A stretch of 52,691 nt of DNA from CAVORB01 sp964395315. Its GTDB lineage: Bacteria; Pseudomonadota; Gammaproteobacteria; Chromatiales; Chromatiaceae. This document shows positions 1 through 7,315 of this stretch, one piece after another. Numbering within the stretch: the first letter of the stretch is position 1; each line of letters begins with the position of its first letter. The DNA is taken from assembly GCA_964395315.1 (NCBI GenBank), contig CAYNBI010000012.1, positions 1 to 52,691 of the forward strand. Direction: 5' to 3'. The position numbers were made by a program, and so were the translations under genes. The notes under the pieces are model-generated. The model was given only the letters and a program-made list of their open reading frames with translations, was not told the DNA's origin and ran no database searches.

Positions 1-34
1 GGCAGCTGGCAATGGCTGCAGAGGGATGGACCAG

Positions 35-802
35 TCACAGCTCCGCGCCCATGCCGTGGACGTGAACGCCCATGGGCAGTACTCCACGGGCGACGGTGAT
101 GACACCCAGCAGGACAATGAAAAGCCCAGCGACGCGCACGCCGTACCGCCGCCAGTCGACACGGACCGATTGACCCAGGCGAAGCAGTGGCATCACCCCC
201 TCCTGCGCCGCGCCCGACCAGAATCTGCGCACGGACAACCAGGACCCGACGCCACCCGCCAGTAACATGGCCGGGAAGGTGCCGAGACCGAAGGCGGCCA
301 TGACCAAGACGCCCGGCAGCGGTCCGCCGCCACCAGCGGCTTGGGCGACGAAGGCGTAAACCAGCGGACAGGGGAGCAGCCCGTTGAATACGCCCAAGGC
401 GAGCGGGGCACCGTAGCCAGGAAGTCTCATGAGCTGCCTCAGCCCGTCAGCGAGCCAGCCGCTTTCGGCGAGACGCCAGGTCGGGGACGGGAGAAGACCG
501 AGAAAATGGAACCCAAAGTACAACATCAGGACGCCGGCACCGACGGCCAGCGTGCGCTGGGCGAGCCCGAACCAGCTGTCCGCGCCATCGTGGCCGATCG
601 CCAGCAAGCCGAGATAGCCGGAGAGGGCACCGAGGAAACAGTAGCTGGTCACCCTTCCCAGGTTATAGATCAGGTGGCGCGTCACGGCGGTCACGCGGCC
701 GCCCCCGCCCCCACCGAGGGCGCAGGCGAAGCCCCCGCACATACCCACGCAGTGCATGCTGCCGGCCAAGCCGGCGAGAAAGATGAGCAGGTACTGGCTC
801 AT
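35..802 (-). CDS. SafE/TauE-family (DsbD-like) membrane protein
   Basis: A 255-aa polytopic membrane protein with about six hydrophobic helices. The N-terminus carries the HCVGMCGGF signature typical of the sulfite exporter TauE/SafE (UreH/DsbD-like transmembrane) family, and a GLLPCPL segment near residue 145 is the second family hallmark. Members of this family are commonly the last gene of cbb3 oxidase (cco) loci, where a role in copper or redox handling during oxidase assembly is suspected but not proven. Here it is the distal gene of the minus-strand oxidase operon, 21 bp after the 40-aa membrane protein. The frame can also start at a GTG at 805, directly before the ATG at 802; the ATG is preferred. 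Function is inferred from family and position. Confidence 0.8.
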   Translation of the reverse strand: MSQYLLIFLAGLAGSMHCVGMCGGFACALGGGGGGRVTAVTRHLIYNLGRVTSYCFLGALSGYLGLLAIGHDGADSWFGLAQRTLAVGAGVLMLYFGFHFLGLLPSPTWRLAESGWLADGLRQLMRLPGYGAPLALGVFNGLLPCPLVYAFVAQAAGGGGPLPGVLVMAAFGLGTFPAMLLAGGVGSWLSVRRFWSGAAQEGVMPLLRLGQSVRVDWRRYGVRVAGLFIVLLGVITVARGVLPMGVHVHGMGAEL

Positions 803-823
803 CACCCGGGTTCGCCACCGCGG

Positions 824-946
824 TCACTTCCGGGCGGCGAGATAGGCCACCCACAGGAAGAAGGCGACGGTCATGACGACAAAGATCCAGAACGCCATCG
901 CCTCGGGGACGGTCATGGCCGGGAGGGAGATTTCGGGTAGCTTCAT
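824..946 (-). CDS. 40-aa single-helix membrane microprotein
   Basis: A very short gene, 40 codons plus stop, reading MKLPEISLPAMTV at its start and ending LAARK. It has one hydrophobic helix (about residues 18-37) flanked by a positively charged C-terminus. A GAGGCAAG ribosome site precedes the ATG. It lies in a tight row of tiny membrane genes between the ccoS-like gene and the SafE-like gene, with 10 bp to its upstream neighbour. Known cbb3 oxidases contain single-helix accessory subunits of this size (CcoQ, CcoM), so an oxidase-associated subunit is a reasonable inference, but no sequence identity with them is evident by eye. Confidence 0.6.
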   Translation of the reverse strand: MKLPEISLPAMTVPEAMAFWIFVVMTVAFFLWVAYLAARK

Positions 947-956
947 CGCACTTGCC

Positions 957-1052
957 TCAAAGCAACCAGACGCCCAGCACGTTCAGCGCAAGCTCGCCGA
1001 ACAGGAACGTCAGGTTCAAAATCGCCAGGCCCAAAAGCAGTCTTGCGGCCAT
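957..1052 (-). CDS. 31-aa hydrophobic microprotein
   Basis: A 31-codon frame starting MAARLLLGLAILN and ending NVLGVWLL, hydrophobic almost throughout, so a single membrane helix. The ATG is preceded by a strong GAGGAGGA ribosome site with good spacing, which is the main argument that it is translated. It starts 11 bp after the stop of the 75-aa CcoP-anchor-like gene and ends 10 bp before the 40-aa gene. It contains one acidic residue (Glu) inside the helix. No known family is recognised; a small structural or assembly subunit of the adjacent oxidase is inferred from context alone. Confidence 0.55.
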   Translation of the reverse strand: MAARLLLGLAILNLTFLFGELALNVLGVWLL

Positions 1053-1063
1053 CGCAATCCTCC

Positions 1064-1291
1064 TCACTGGCCAAGGTTGAGTCCGGGTCCCAGACCGCCC
1101 CAGTACGTGTAGCCGTAGTAGAGGGCCCACAGGAACATGACCAGGTAGACCAGCAGCAGCCACCAGTTGACGCGGCCGTGTCGCGCCTGGATGTGGCCAC
1201 CGCCGTAGTCTTCTGTCCGATGGTGGTATGGAACGTCCTCAGCGAGCCTCTCTCTCTCGCCCGCCCGTTGAGTCCTCGAGTTTTCTGTCAT
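1064..1291 (-). CDS. Small membrane protein resembling the CcoP N-terminal anchor
   Basis: A 75-aa protein with a charged N-terminal half and one hydrophobic helix with the pattern NWWLLLVYLVMFLWALYYG followed by a Gly/Pro-rich end. This resembles the N-terminal anchor segment of canonical CcoP (paired Trp, aromatic helix, then a Pro-Gly turn). The fused CcoO-CcoP protein upstream has CcoP heme domains but no such anchor, so the anchor may be encoded separately here. The start is supported by a near-perfect GGAGGTGA ribosome site 5 nt upstream, even though it places the first 53 nt inside the end of the ccoS-like gene. Homology to the CcoP N-terminal domain is a visual judgement. Confidence 0.65.
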   Translation of the reverse strand: MTENSRTQRAGERERLAEDVPYHHRTEDYGGGHIQARHGRVNWWLLLVYLVMFLWALYYGYTYWGGLGPGLNLGQ

Positions 1292-1439
1292 CGTCGCTCA
1301 CCTCCGCGCGATAGGCCTTGTATTTGACGTCCTCTACGTCGGTGAAGAGTCCCGAGAGCACGGCCCAGACGAACAGGCACAGAGCGCCCAGGCTCATCAA
1401 CAGGGCGACGAGGAACTGAATAAGCGTGAGCTCGACCAT
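1239..1439 (-). CDS. ccoS: CcoS-like cbb3 oxidase assembly protein
   Basis: A 66-aa protein with one N-terminal transmembrane helix (about residues 8-30) followed by a WAVLSGLFTDVEDVKYKAYR segment. The CcoS/FixS family has the same build: a single helix, then a residue stretch of the form W-x3-SGQ-[FY]-x-D-x-[DE], here with the Gln replaced by Leu. CcoS is needed for cofactor insertion into cbb3 oxidases. It begins 5 bp after the ccoO-ccoP fusion stop. The C-terminal 20 residues are charged and overlap the next gene in another frame. Assignment rests on the motif and operon position; it is shorter on detail than a typical CcoS and could be a diverged CcoQ. Confidence 0.65.
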   Translation of the reverse strand: MVELTLIQFLVALLMSLGALCLFVWAVLSGLFTDVEDVKYKAYRAEVSDDDRKLEDSTGGREREAR

Positions 1440-1444
1440 GGCGC

Positions 1445-3163
1445 TTACTCGACTCCGTTGGCAGAGGCCGGAGTTGCAGCGGAACCCGCCGCAAGCTCGA
1501 AGCCATGTTTAAGCGCCCATGCCGCGCCCGCGTAATGGGCTGGGCTGTTGGCGGACTCGAGCCGATAGGCCGCACTCGACTCGGATGCCTCAACCGCGGG
1601 GTCGTTCAGCGCCCGCCTGTCCGTCTCGGGGATGGACAGGGGCTCGCCGGTAAGCGGGTCCTGGAAGGCCGAGAGCGACAGCACGTAATAGGCAAGTGCC
1701 CAGCGATCGGCTTCCGAAACCGTATCGCCGAAGGACGGCATCGGCGTGCCGGAGAGACCGGTGGTTATGGTGCGAAAGACGTCATTCGCGTCGGACCCTG
1801 ACTTGAACTGACCGGTTGTCAGATTGGCCGGGGGTATGGGAAACCCAAAATCGTCCGTGAGGCCCTGGGCCTTTTCCCCGTCGCCCCTGCCCTGCTGTCC
1901 ATGACACTCCCAGCACTTCGATTCGTGCCACACATCCTTGCCCTTTTGAACGAGTGCTAGCGAGGGCTGCGGCGGCGTGCGAATGTAAATCGGTTCCGTC
2001 AGGGGCTCCTCGACGAAGTAGAAATACGGGTTGTCTGGATCGCTGCGATCGGCGGCCAGGTCGTACTTGATGTACTGGATCACTGCCAGGCGGTCCTTCT
2101 CCGGCAGTTCGTGCCACGTGGGCATCGCCGTGCCGCGCACCCCGCGCGTGATGGTGCGCAGCAGGTCCCCATCGCTGGGCAGAGACCCCGACGGTGTGAG
2201 TCGGAACTTGAACACGCCCCACGTGAAGTTGCGCGGGCGGTCCTGGTGCATGAAGGTCGCGGCGGGACCATTCCCGTCACCCTTCTCGCCGTGGCAGCCG
2301 AGACAACGGCGTTGATAGACCTCCTTGCCGTATGCGATCCACTCCTCGGAGCGCGGAAGGCTGACCTGGGATGCCTCCATGCGCTGGGGCTCGAACAGAT
2401 CGCGCCATTTGCCCCGGTTCATGCCCAGCTTTTGGACGAAAGCGATCAAGGCCCGCAGGTCCTCGGTCTCCGCCACCAGATCCACCTCCTCGCCCATGAA
2501 CTCGCCGTTGGGGGTGAAGATGACCGGATACTTGCCGCGCTCCGGAACGTAGAGCAGTCCCTCGCCGTTCGGGGTGAGCAGGATCTGTTCCTTGGACGCA
2601 AAGTCGAAGAGCCGCTCGGTCGCCGGGGTGCGCTCCAGGGTGCGGTCACCGTTGGAGTCCGTCGCAATCCGCGCGGCATGGGGTCCGTCGAACAAGGCCG
2701 TGAATCGGGGCATGATGGAGTCGGGCGAGAGCATGCGCGGATCCCAGAAATGGGCCAGGTGCCAGGAATCGCTGTACTTGAGCCCGACCCGGGACAGATC
2801 CGGACCGATGCGGCGGGTCGAGAACAGGTGCGGCAAGTCGAAGGCATACTCCCCTGCCTGGGTAATGGGTCCCCAGCGGCGGGTCTCGCCGGCTACCGGC
2901 CGCACATACTGGGAGTGACAGTACCAGCAGCCCTCGCGCGTGTAGACATCCCGACCGCGTTGTTGCTGCGGGGTGTAATCGGTCGAGTTTCCCACGACCC
3001 ATTTGAGGTCGCCGAGGTCGTTGCGCACCACGCGGGTGACCTCGCTGGTGCGCGATTGGGGCTCCAGCATGGGCAGCAGGCCCTGCACAAAGGCAGCCAG
3101 GCTGATGGTGCCGAAGGCGCCGACCAGGGCGTAATAACGCAATCCATAGCGGATCCTGCTCAT
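1445..3163 (-). CDS. ccoO: Fused cbb3 oxidase subunits II and III (CcoO-CcoP, triheme)
   Basis: A 572-aa protein joining the monoheme CcoO subunit to a diheme CcoP-like region. One N-terminal helix (residues 9-31) anchors it. Residues 40-240 are CcoO-like with heme motif C79-W-Y-C82-H83 and a SIMPRF segment carrying the candidate axial Met151. Two cytochrome c domains follow: C287-L-G-C-H291 with GTAMPTW (Met347), and C417-W-E-C-H421 with GTPMPSF (Met475). The start codon overlaps the ccoN stop in an ATGA arrangement, indicating translational coupling. In a textbook cbb3 operon CcoO and CcoP are separate and CcoP has its own membrane anchor; here the anchor of CcoP is absent from the fusion. 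Residues 155-235 look longer than in usual CcoO. An upstream extension of this frame exists but overlaps ccoN and is not coding. Confidence 0.9.
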   Translation of the reverse strand: MSRIRYGLRYYALVGAFGTISLAAFVQGLLPMLEPQSRTSEVTRVVRNDLGDLKWVVGNSTDYTPQQQRGRDVYTREGCWYCHSQYVRPVAGETRRWGPITQAGEYAFDLPHLFSTRRIGPDLSRVGLKYSDSWHLAHFWDPRMLSPDSIMPRFTALFDGPHAARIATDSNGDRTLERTPATERLFDFASKEQILLTPNGEGLLYVPERGKYPVIFTPNGEFMGEEVDLVAETEDLRALIAFVQKLGMNRGKWRDLFEPQRMEASQVSLPRSEEWIAYGKEVYQRRCLGCHGEKGDGNGPAATFMHQDRPRNFTWGVFKFRLTPSGSLPSDGDLLRTITRGVRGTAMPTWHELPEKDRLAVIQYIKYDLAADRSDPDNPYFYFVEEPLTEPIYIRTPPQPSLALVQKGKDVWHESKCWECHGQQGRGDGEKAQGLTDDFGFPIPPANLTTGQFKSGSDANDVFRTITTGLSGTPMPSFGDTVSEADRWALAYYVLSLSAFQDPLTGEPLSIPETDRRALNDPAVEASESSAAYRLESANSPAHYAGAAWALKHGFELAAGSAATPASANGVE

Positions 3164-4593
3164 GGCCGCGCCCCCTCCGCAATAACGCCCGCCGGAAGGG
3201 GTTTGACGGCGGGTTCGGTGGCGCGCGCCGCCAGGACCGTCCGCATCAGATTGTAAACCAGGAGCGACATACCGATGTCCATGGAGATGCCGGCGACGGT
3301 TCGAACCAGCCAGTAGGGTCGGATCGCCACCAGGGAATCCAGCCATTCCACCCCGCTCATGAGACTGTAGCCCTGCTGTAGTCCCGCCATGGTCAGGTCT
3401 AGACCCATCAGGGAGATTCCGAAGGTGATGAGCCAAAACGACCAGTTGCCCAGGGTGAACGACCATAGTGAACGCCCCACCAGCTTGGGTATCACGTAGA
3501 CGGTTCCGGCGATCGCCCAGACCACGAATGTTCCGAACACCGTGAGGTGGGAGTGCGAGATCACGAAGTCGCTGAAGTGAGTGGGCTGCTGGATCAACCG
3601 CAGCGCCTCGGTGGACCCTTGGAAGCAACCCACCAGATACATGAGCGAGCCCATGATCAGGAACTTGGCGGTGAGGTTATTCCCAAATCCTTGCCAGCGA
3701 CCGACCATGGTGCCGAAGAAGTTCTGGAGCACCGTCCACACCGGCACGATCAGCAGCATCGATGTGATGATGGCGAGCGTCTCGGCCCAGTCGGCGATCG
3801 GGCTGTAGAGGTAGTGGTGTATGCCGACGAACGGATAAAAGAGGGCGAGCGACCAGAAGCCGATGAGCGAGAGCTTGTGGCTGTAGATCGGGTTCTGGAC
3901 GCTGGCCGGCAGGAAATAATAAATGAGCACGTAGCCCGCCGGCGTAATCCACAGGCCCACGATGTAGTGGATGAACAGGCCGTGGAACGCTGCGCTATTA
4001 ATGCCGGTGATGGTAAAGGGCAGGATGAAGCTTCCGAGAATAAGATTCATCACCGTCCAGACGAACGCGCCGATCAGGTACCAGACGGATACATAGAGCT
4101 GGGGCTCAAACCGCTTGGAGATGGTGACCAGAAACTGGACCGTGATAAGGCCGATCACGACAAAGATCGCGGCATCGATGGGTAGGGGGAACTCACCGGC
4201 CTCAAGACCCTGGTTGTAGCCCAGCGCGAGCGCTGCCATGCCCGCGATCAGACCCAGGTTCCACACCCACAACAGCCAGTGACCCCAGTCTTCCTTCCAA
4301 ACCCGCACCCCACACAGGCGCGGCAACAGGTAATAGCAGAGGCCGATGAACAGAGTGGAGAAGGCACCGAAGATGACGCCGTTGACGTGCATGGGGCGCA
4401 ACCGCCCAAAGGTGAGATATTCCGAGGTACCCAGGTAGTCAGGGAAGTTGAACAGGGTGGATATGGTCACGCCGATGCTGGGCGTGAACATGAGCCAGAA
4501 CAGGCCCCAGTACAGCCATTTCAGAATCAGCCCGCGGTCGATCAGCGTATCAGGATCCGGAAAGTCGCCTCGGGCGGGAAACGCGTTCGCCAT
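3160..4593 (-). CDS. ccoN: cbb3-type cytochrome c oxidase catalytic subunit CcoN
   Basis: A 477-aa, roughly 12-helix heme-copper oxygen reductase subunit that reduces O2 to water at a heme b3-CuB centre. Visible ligands fit the cbb3 family: His69 (RPMHVNG, low-spin heme), His209 (CuB), the pair H259-H260 (CuB), Tyr253 six residues before the HH pair (the cbb3 cross-linked tyrosine position), and H347-S-H349 (heme ligands). The conserved tyrosine and the adjacent CcoO fusion argue for an oxygen reductase rather than a related nitric-oxide reductase. The sequence is diverged from textbook CcoN (for example HYIVGLW where many have HNAVGFF). A GAGGAGA ribosome site precedes the ATG. Confidence 0.92.
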   Translation of the reverse strand: MANAFPARGDFPDPDTLIDRGLILKWLYWGLFWLMFTPSIGVTISTLFNFPDYLGTSEYLTFGRLRPMHVNGVIFGAFSTLFIGLCYYLLPRLCGVRVWKEDWGHWLLWVWNLGLIAGMAALALGYNQGLEAGEFPLPIDAAIFVVIGLITVQFLVTISKRFEPQLYVSVWYLIGAFVWTVMNLILGSFILPFTITGINSAAFHGLFIHYIVGLWITPAGYVLIYYFLPASVQNPIYSHKLSLIGFWSLALFYPFVGIHHYLYSPIADWAETLAIITSMLLIVPVWTVLQNFFGTMVGRWQGFGNNLTAKFLIMGSLMYLVGCFQGSTEALRLIQQPTHFSDFVISHSHLTVFGTFVVWAIAGTVYVIPKLVGRSLWSFTLGNWSFWLITFGISLMGLDLTMAGLQQGYSLMSGVEWLDSLVAIRPYWLVRTVAGISMDIGMSLLVYNLMRTVLAARATEPAVKPLPAGVIAEGARP

Positions 4594-4722
4594 TGACGCA
4601 ATCTCCTCGGCGGTCGCTTCGCCGGGTTTTCTCCTTCTGGAACGATGTCGCCATCGAGATGCCGCAGGCAGCGGGCCGCGATTCCTCGTTCCAGGGGTCG
4701 CGGCGCGCCAGCGGCTCTGGGC

Positions 4723-5181
4723 TCAATGCCGACCGGGGTCCAGCTTGGAGTGCCTGTTTGAATGGTAGATGTAGGCCTCCAGCGCCTTCATCGCCTCGCC
4801 GTCCGGGTCGATCTTCTCGCCCTCGTTCGGCTTCTCGATGCACCAGTTGATCATGTCGCGCAGGGTCGCGAACTGGGCCATCTGCTCCTGGTACTTGGGA
4901 AACTCCTGCGGATGGGTGTCGGACGTGTAGGGGTGGCACATGGCGCAGGCCATCCCCGTGTTGGAGAGTTTCACGCCGAGACGCTCCTCCGTGGCGGGAT
5001 CGCCGTGGAAGAGCAGGTCGCCGGTGATCACCTGGTCCATGAAGACCTGGTGAAACGCCTCCATCTGGTCCTTGGTGTGCGGTGCCTTATGGGCGAATGC
5101 CGACCCAAGGCCCACGCCCAGGACAAGGATCGCCGCCACGCCCCCGCCGGTCAGTAATGCCAGTGACTTCTTGATTGCCAT
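4723..5181 (-). CDS. Exported monoheme cytochrome c, SoxA/TsdA-like C-terminal part
   Basis: A 152-aa periplasmic cytochrome. Residues 1-30 form a signal peptide ending AFA. There is one heme site, C79-A-M-C82-H83, within NTGMACAMCHP. The segment LRDMINWCIEKP (Cys114) followed by a LEAYIY helix resembles the part of SoxA and TsdA that supplies a cysteine axial ligand, so Cys-His heme ligation is possible. A strong GAGGAGGAA ribosome site fixes the ATG at 5181; the frame is open further upstream but that part overlaps the phosphoesterase gene. It lies 129 bp before ccoN and 35 bp after the phosphoesterase gene, so it probably delivers electrons to, or works with, the cbb3 oxidase. The donor-acceptor role is inferred. 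Confidence 0.8.
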   Translation of the reverse strand: MAIKKSLALLTGGGVAAILVLGVGLGSAFAHKAPHTKDQMEAFHQVFMDQVITGDLLFHGDPATEERLGVKLSNTGMACAMCHPYTSDTHPQEFPKYQEQMAQFATLRDMINWCIEKPNEGEKIDPDGEAMKALEAYIYHSNRHSKLDPGRH

Positions 5182-5216
5182 GGTCTTTCCTCCTCGGAAG
5201 CGCCGCTCGTTCGTCA

Positions 5217-6344
5217 TCAGATCCGGTCGGCGACGCGTGGGCTCAGCACCTGGTTGCGGTTGTCCTCCGTACCAGAATCGACGGGCGCGGTCGCGAAAAC
5301 ATCCTGTCGCCACATCCTGTAATCGTTGTCCACGTTCCCCGCCTCGGTCAGCGTGAGCGAGCTCCAGCCGACGCCGTCGAAGTGATCGCCCGGGTCGGCG
5401 CGGATCATGGGCTGGGTGAGCATCGGGACGCCCTCCGGCGCGTAGGGCCACGGCCAGGAAGTCGCCAACATGCCGATCGAGCGCAGCTTGCCGATCTCGT
5501 TGTAGAGCACCTGGTGGGTGTGACCATGGATGTTGGTGACGTTGGTGTAGGGCTTGAGAACCTCCTGCACCTCGCGCCAGTCGCGCACCCAGAAGTTCCA
5601 CGGCGGGTAGTACTCGTAGAGGGGGTTGTGGCTGAAGACCACCACCGGCGCATCGTTGGGCCAGTCAGCCAGCTTGGCGTTAAGCCAGCTTAGCTGCTCT
5701 GCGCCGACCGCAGCCCAAGCACCGCCGAGAGTCCCGTCCAGAGTGGCCATGTGACCCATGCGCTCCTTCGGGGTCATCTTGCGCGGGGTCCAGAAGTCCT
5801 CGGCGCGGCTGACCGTATCCAGTCCGACGAAGCGCACCCCCTTGTGATCGAAGCTCCAGGGGGACTCACCGAACATCTTGTTCCAGGTGGCGCCCATGTC
5901 GAGATACCAGTCGTGCTCACCGGGGATGAAGACCTTCTTGATGGCGACCTCTTTGAGCAACTCCGCGCCGAGCTCCAGCTCGACCGGGTCGCCCAGCTGC
6001 GCGAGGTCTCCCCCGAAGATCAGGAAGTCCGCGGGCGGATCCATCGCCTGCACCTCCTGGATGGCGCGCACCGTCTTCTCGACGAACCTGGTGTTGACGT
6101 CCCTCGGATAGAGGTGCGTATCCGAGATCCAGGCGAACTTGAAGGACTCACCGCCAGCGGCGAAGGCCACGTCCAGGGTGTTCAGCAGGGGGAAGAACCC
6201 ATAGGCCGCGACCCCCGCCGTACCGAGCAGCAAGGACCTATGCAGAAAGACGCGGCGCGTCATGCGCACGGACTCGGACGGCCTGTCGCCAGGCACGCGC
6301 AGGATCCGGTCCATCTCGCGCCGCAGCAGTTCACGTTCGTTCAT
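5217..6344 (-). CDS. Tat-exported calcineurin-like metallophosphoesterase
   Basis: A 375-aa protein with a cytoplasmic N-terminal stretch, a twin-arginine-type signal (T-R30-R31-V-F-L before a hydrophobic segment to about residue 63), then a metallophosphoesterase domain. Metal-binding motifs appear in order: D75-T-H77, G111-G-D113, G142-E-H-D145, SHNPL and GHTHQ. The third motif is normally GNHD/E; here the Asn is replaced by Glu. The substrate is unknown. It sits in the middle of the oxidase operon between the cupredoxin and the cytochrome, 43 bp after the former. Tat export suggests folding with its metal in the cytoplasm before delivery to the periplasm. Why a phosphoesterase should be co-transcribed with a cbb3 oxidase is unexplained. 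Confidence 0.87.
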   Translation of the reverse strand: MNERELLRREMDRILRVPGDRPSESVRMTRRVFLHRSLLLGTAGVAAYGFFPLLNTLDVAFAAGGESFKFAWISDTHLYPRDVNTRFVEKTVRAIQEVQAMDPPADFLIFGGDLAQLGDPVELELGAELLKEVAIKKVFIPGEHDWYLDMGATWNKMFGESPWSFDHKGVRFVGLDTVSRAEDFWTPRKMTPKERMGHMATLDGTLGGAWAAVGAEQLSWLNAKLADWPNDAPVVVFSHNPLYEYYPPWNFWVRDWREVQEVLKPYTNVTNIHGHTHQVLYNEIGKLRSIGMLATSWPWPYAPEGVPMLTQPMIRADPGDHFDGVGWSSLTLTEAGNVDNDYRMWRQDVFATAPVDSGTEDNRNQVLSPRVADRI

Positions 6345-6387
6345 CGGTTGGTCTCCTCCGGAATATTTGCCGTACCGGCGGCACCTG

Positions 6388-7107
6388 TCAGCGCTTCACG
6401 AGTTCGACGTTGATCTCGCCGGATTCACCCGCCTTCACGGTTACCGGGGTCTCGGTATCGCCGGTGTAGCGATGTGTGGCGACCAAGGTGTAGTCGCCGG
6501 GCGGTATGTCCGTGATGCTGAACCTGCCGCTCTCGCTGGTCAGGGCGTAGTAAGGGTTCTCGGCCACAAAGACGTGGGCCAGCATCCAGCCGTGGGCGTC
6601 GCACTCGACGCGCACCATTCCGGGCCTCGCCAGCTCCCGCGTGACCCTGTCCCCCGCGTTGGGCAGGGCGACATTGAAGGCGGTGCGCCGGCCGTAGAAG
6701 CCGTGGGTGTTGTGGAGCACGGGGTCGGAGTTGAGGATCTCGATGTCCCCGGCGGGAACCACCTGTACGGCGGGGTGGAATTCACAGTCTCTGTTGTCGA
6801 TGACCGGGGTCTGCTCAGCAGCGCCCCAGGCCTTTCCCGCCGCGATACCCTTCAGGTAGACGACCGCGTCCTGCACGCCCTTGTCGGGGCCGACCCGGAT
6901 CTCCGGCTCGTCCCGCGGGCCGCCGCACACTTCCCTGTCCTTGGTCGGAATGATCTTCTTGACGGGGACCCTGCCATCAAAGGTCACATTACCCTCGATG
7001 GCGCCGCCGCCGGAGACGCCGCCGGCCTCGTATGCGCGTGCTCCGCCTAATGCGAGGGCCACCAAGACGATTCCCAGCCTGGTTGCGAAGTACTTTGCGG
7101 CCTTCAT
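6388..7107 (-). CDS. Exported cupredoxin-like protein with carboxypeptidase-regulatory-like domain
   Basis: A 239-aa exported protein with a signal peptide (residues 1-25). Residues about 35-175 resemble plastocyanin-like methylamine-utilization-type proteins, with putative type 1 copper ligands in LHNTHGF (His) and C-D-A-H-G-W-M (Cys, His, Met). The C-terminal 65 residues have the SGRFSITDIPPGDYTL pattern of a carboxypeptidase-regulatory-like beta-sandwich. It is the first gene of the minus-strand oxidase operon, so a copper electron carrier or copper-delivery role for the cbb3 oxidase is plausible. The short spacing C-x2-H-x2-M is compact compared with classical plastocyanin, so copper type should be regarded as inferred. 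Confidence 0.85.
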   Translation of the reverse strand: MKAAKYFATRLGIVLVALALGGARAYEAGGVSGGGAIEGNVTFDGRVPVKKIIPTKDREVCGGPRDEPEIRVGPDKGVQDAVVYLKGIAAGKAWGAAEQTPVIDNRDCEFHPAVQVVPAGDIEILNSDPVLHNTHGFYGRRTAFNVALPNAGDRVTRELARPGMVRVECDAHGWMLAHVFVAENPYYALTSESGRFSITDIPPGDYTLVATHRYTGDTETPVTVKAGESGEINVELVKR

Positions 7108-7163
7108 TGACTGTGCCCTCCTCAGGCTGCGACCCGACTCTTAGCCGGCGCGCCGCCACGCCC

Positions 7164-7221
7164 GTAATTCCGAGTGCTGCGCTATGAATTACACATAGTC
7201 CAGATACCGGGAAGGGCACAA
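7164..7221 (-). promoter_or_regulatory. Candidate promoter and dyad upstream of the oxidase operon
   Basis: The gap between oxyR and the cupredoxin gene holds a weak minus-strand promoter-like pair, TTGTGC (7221-7216) and TATGTG (7197-7192) with 18 nt between. A 7-bp inverted repeat, GTAATTC at 7164-7170 and GAATTAC at 7186-7192, abuts the -10 element and could be an operator or an early leader hairpin. The hexamers match consensus poorly, so this is only a candidate. Confidence 0.25.
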
Positions 7222-7315
7222 TTGATTGTCTAGATGGCGGTAATTGACGAATGCTGATGCATTCGCAGACGACGCGGCGTCGGACCCGCAGGCTGAACAG
7301 TTGCCGTTGGATGGG

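Noticed and set aside
3160..4593. Nitric-oxide reductase instead of cbb3 oxidase
   Set aside because: HYIVGLW looks NorB-like, but the Tyr six residues before the HH pair and the CcoO partner fit an oxygen reductase better.
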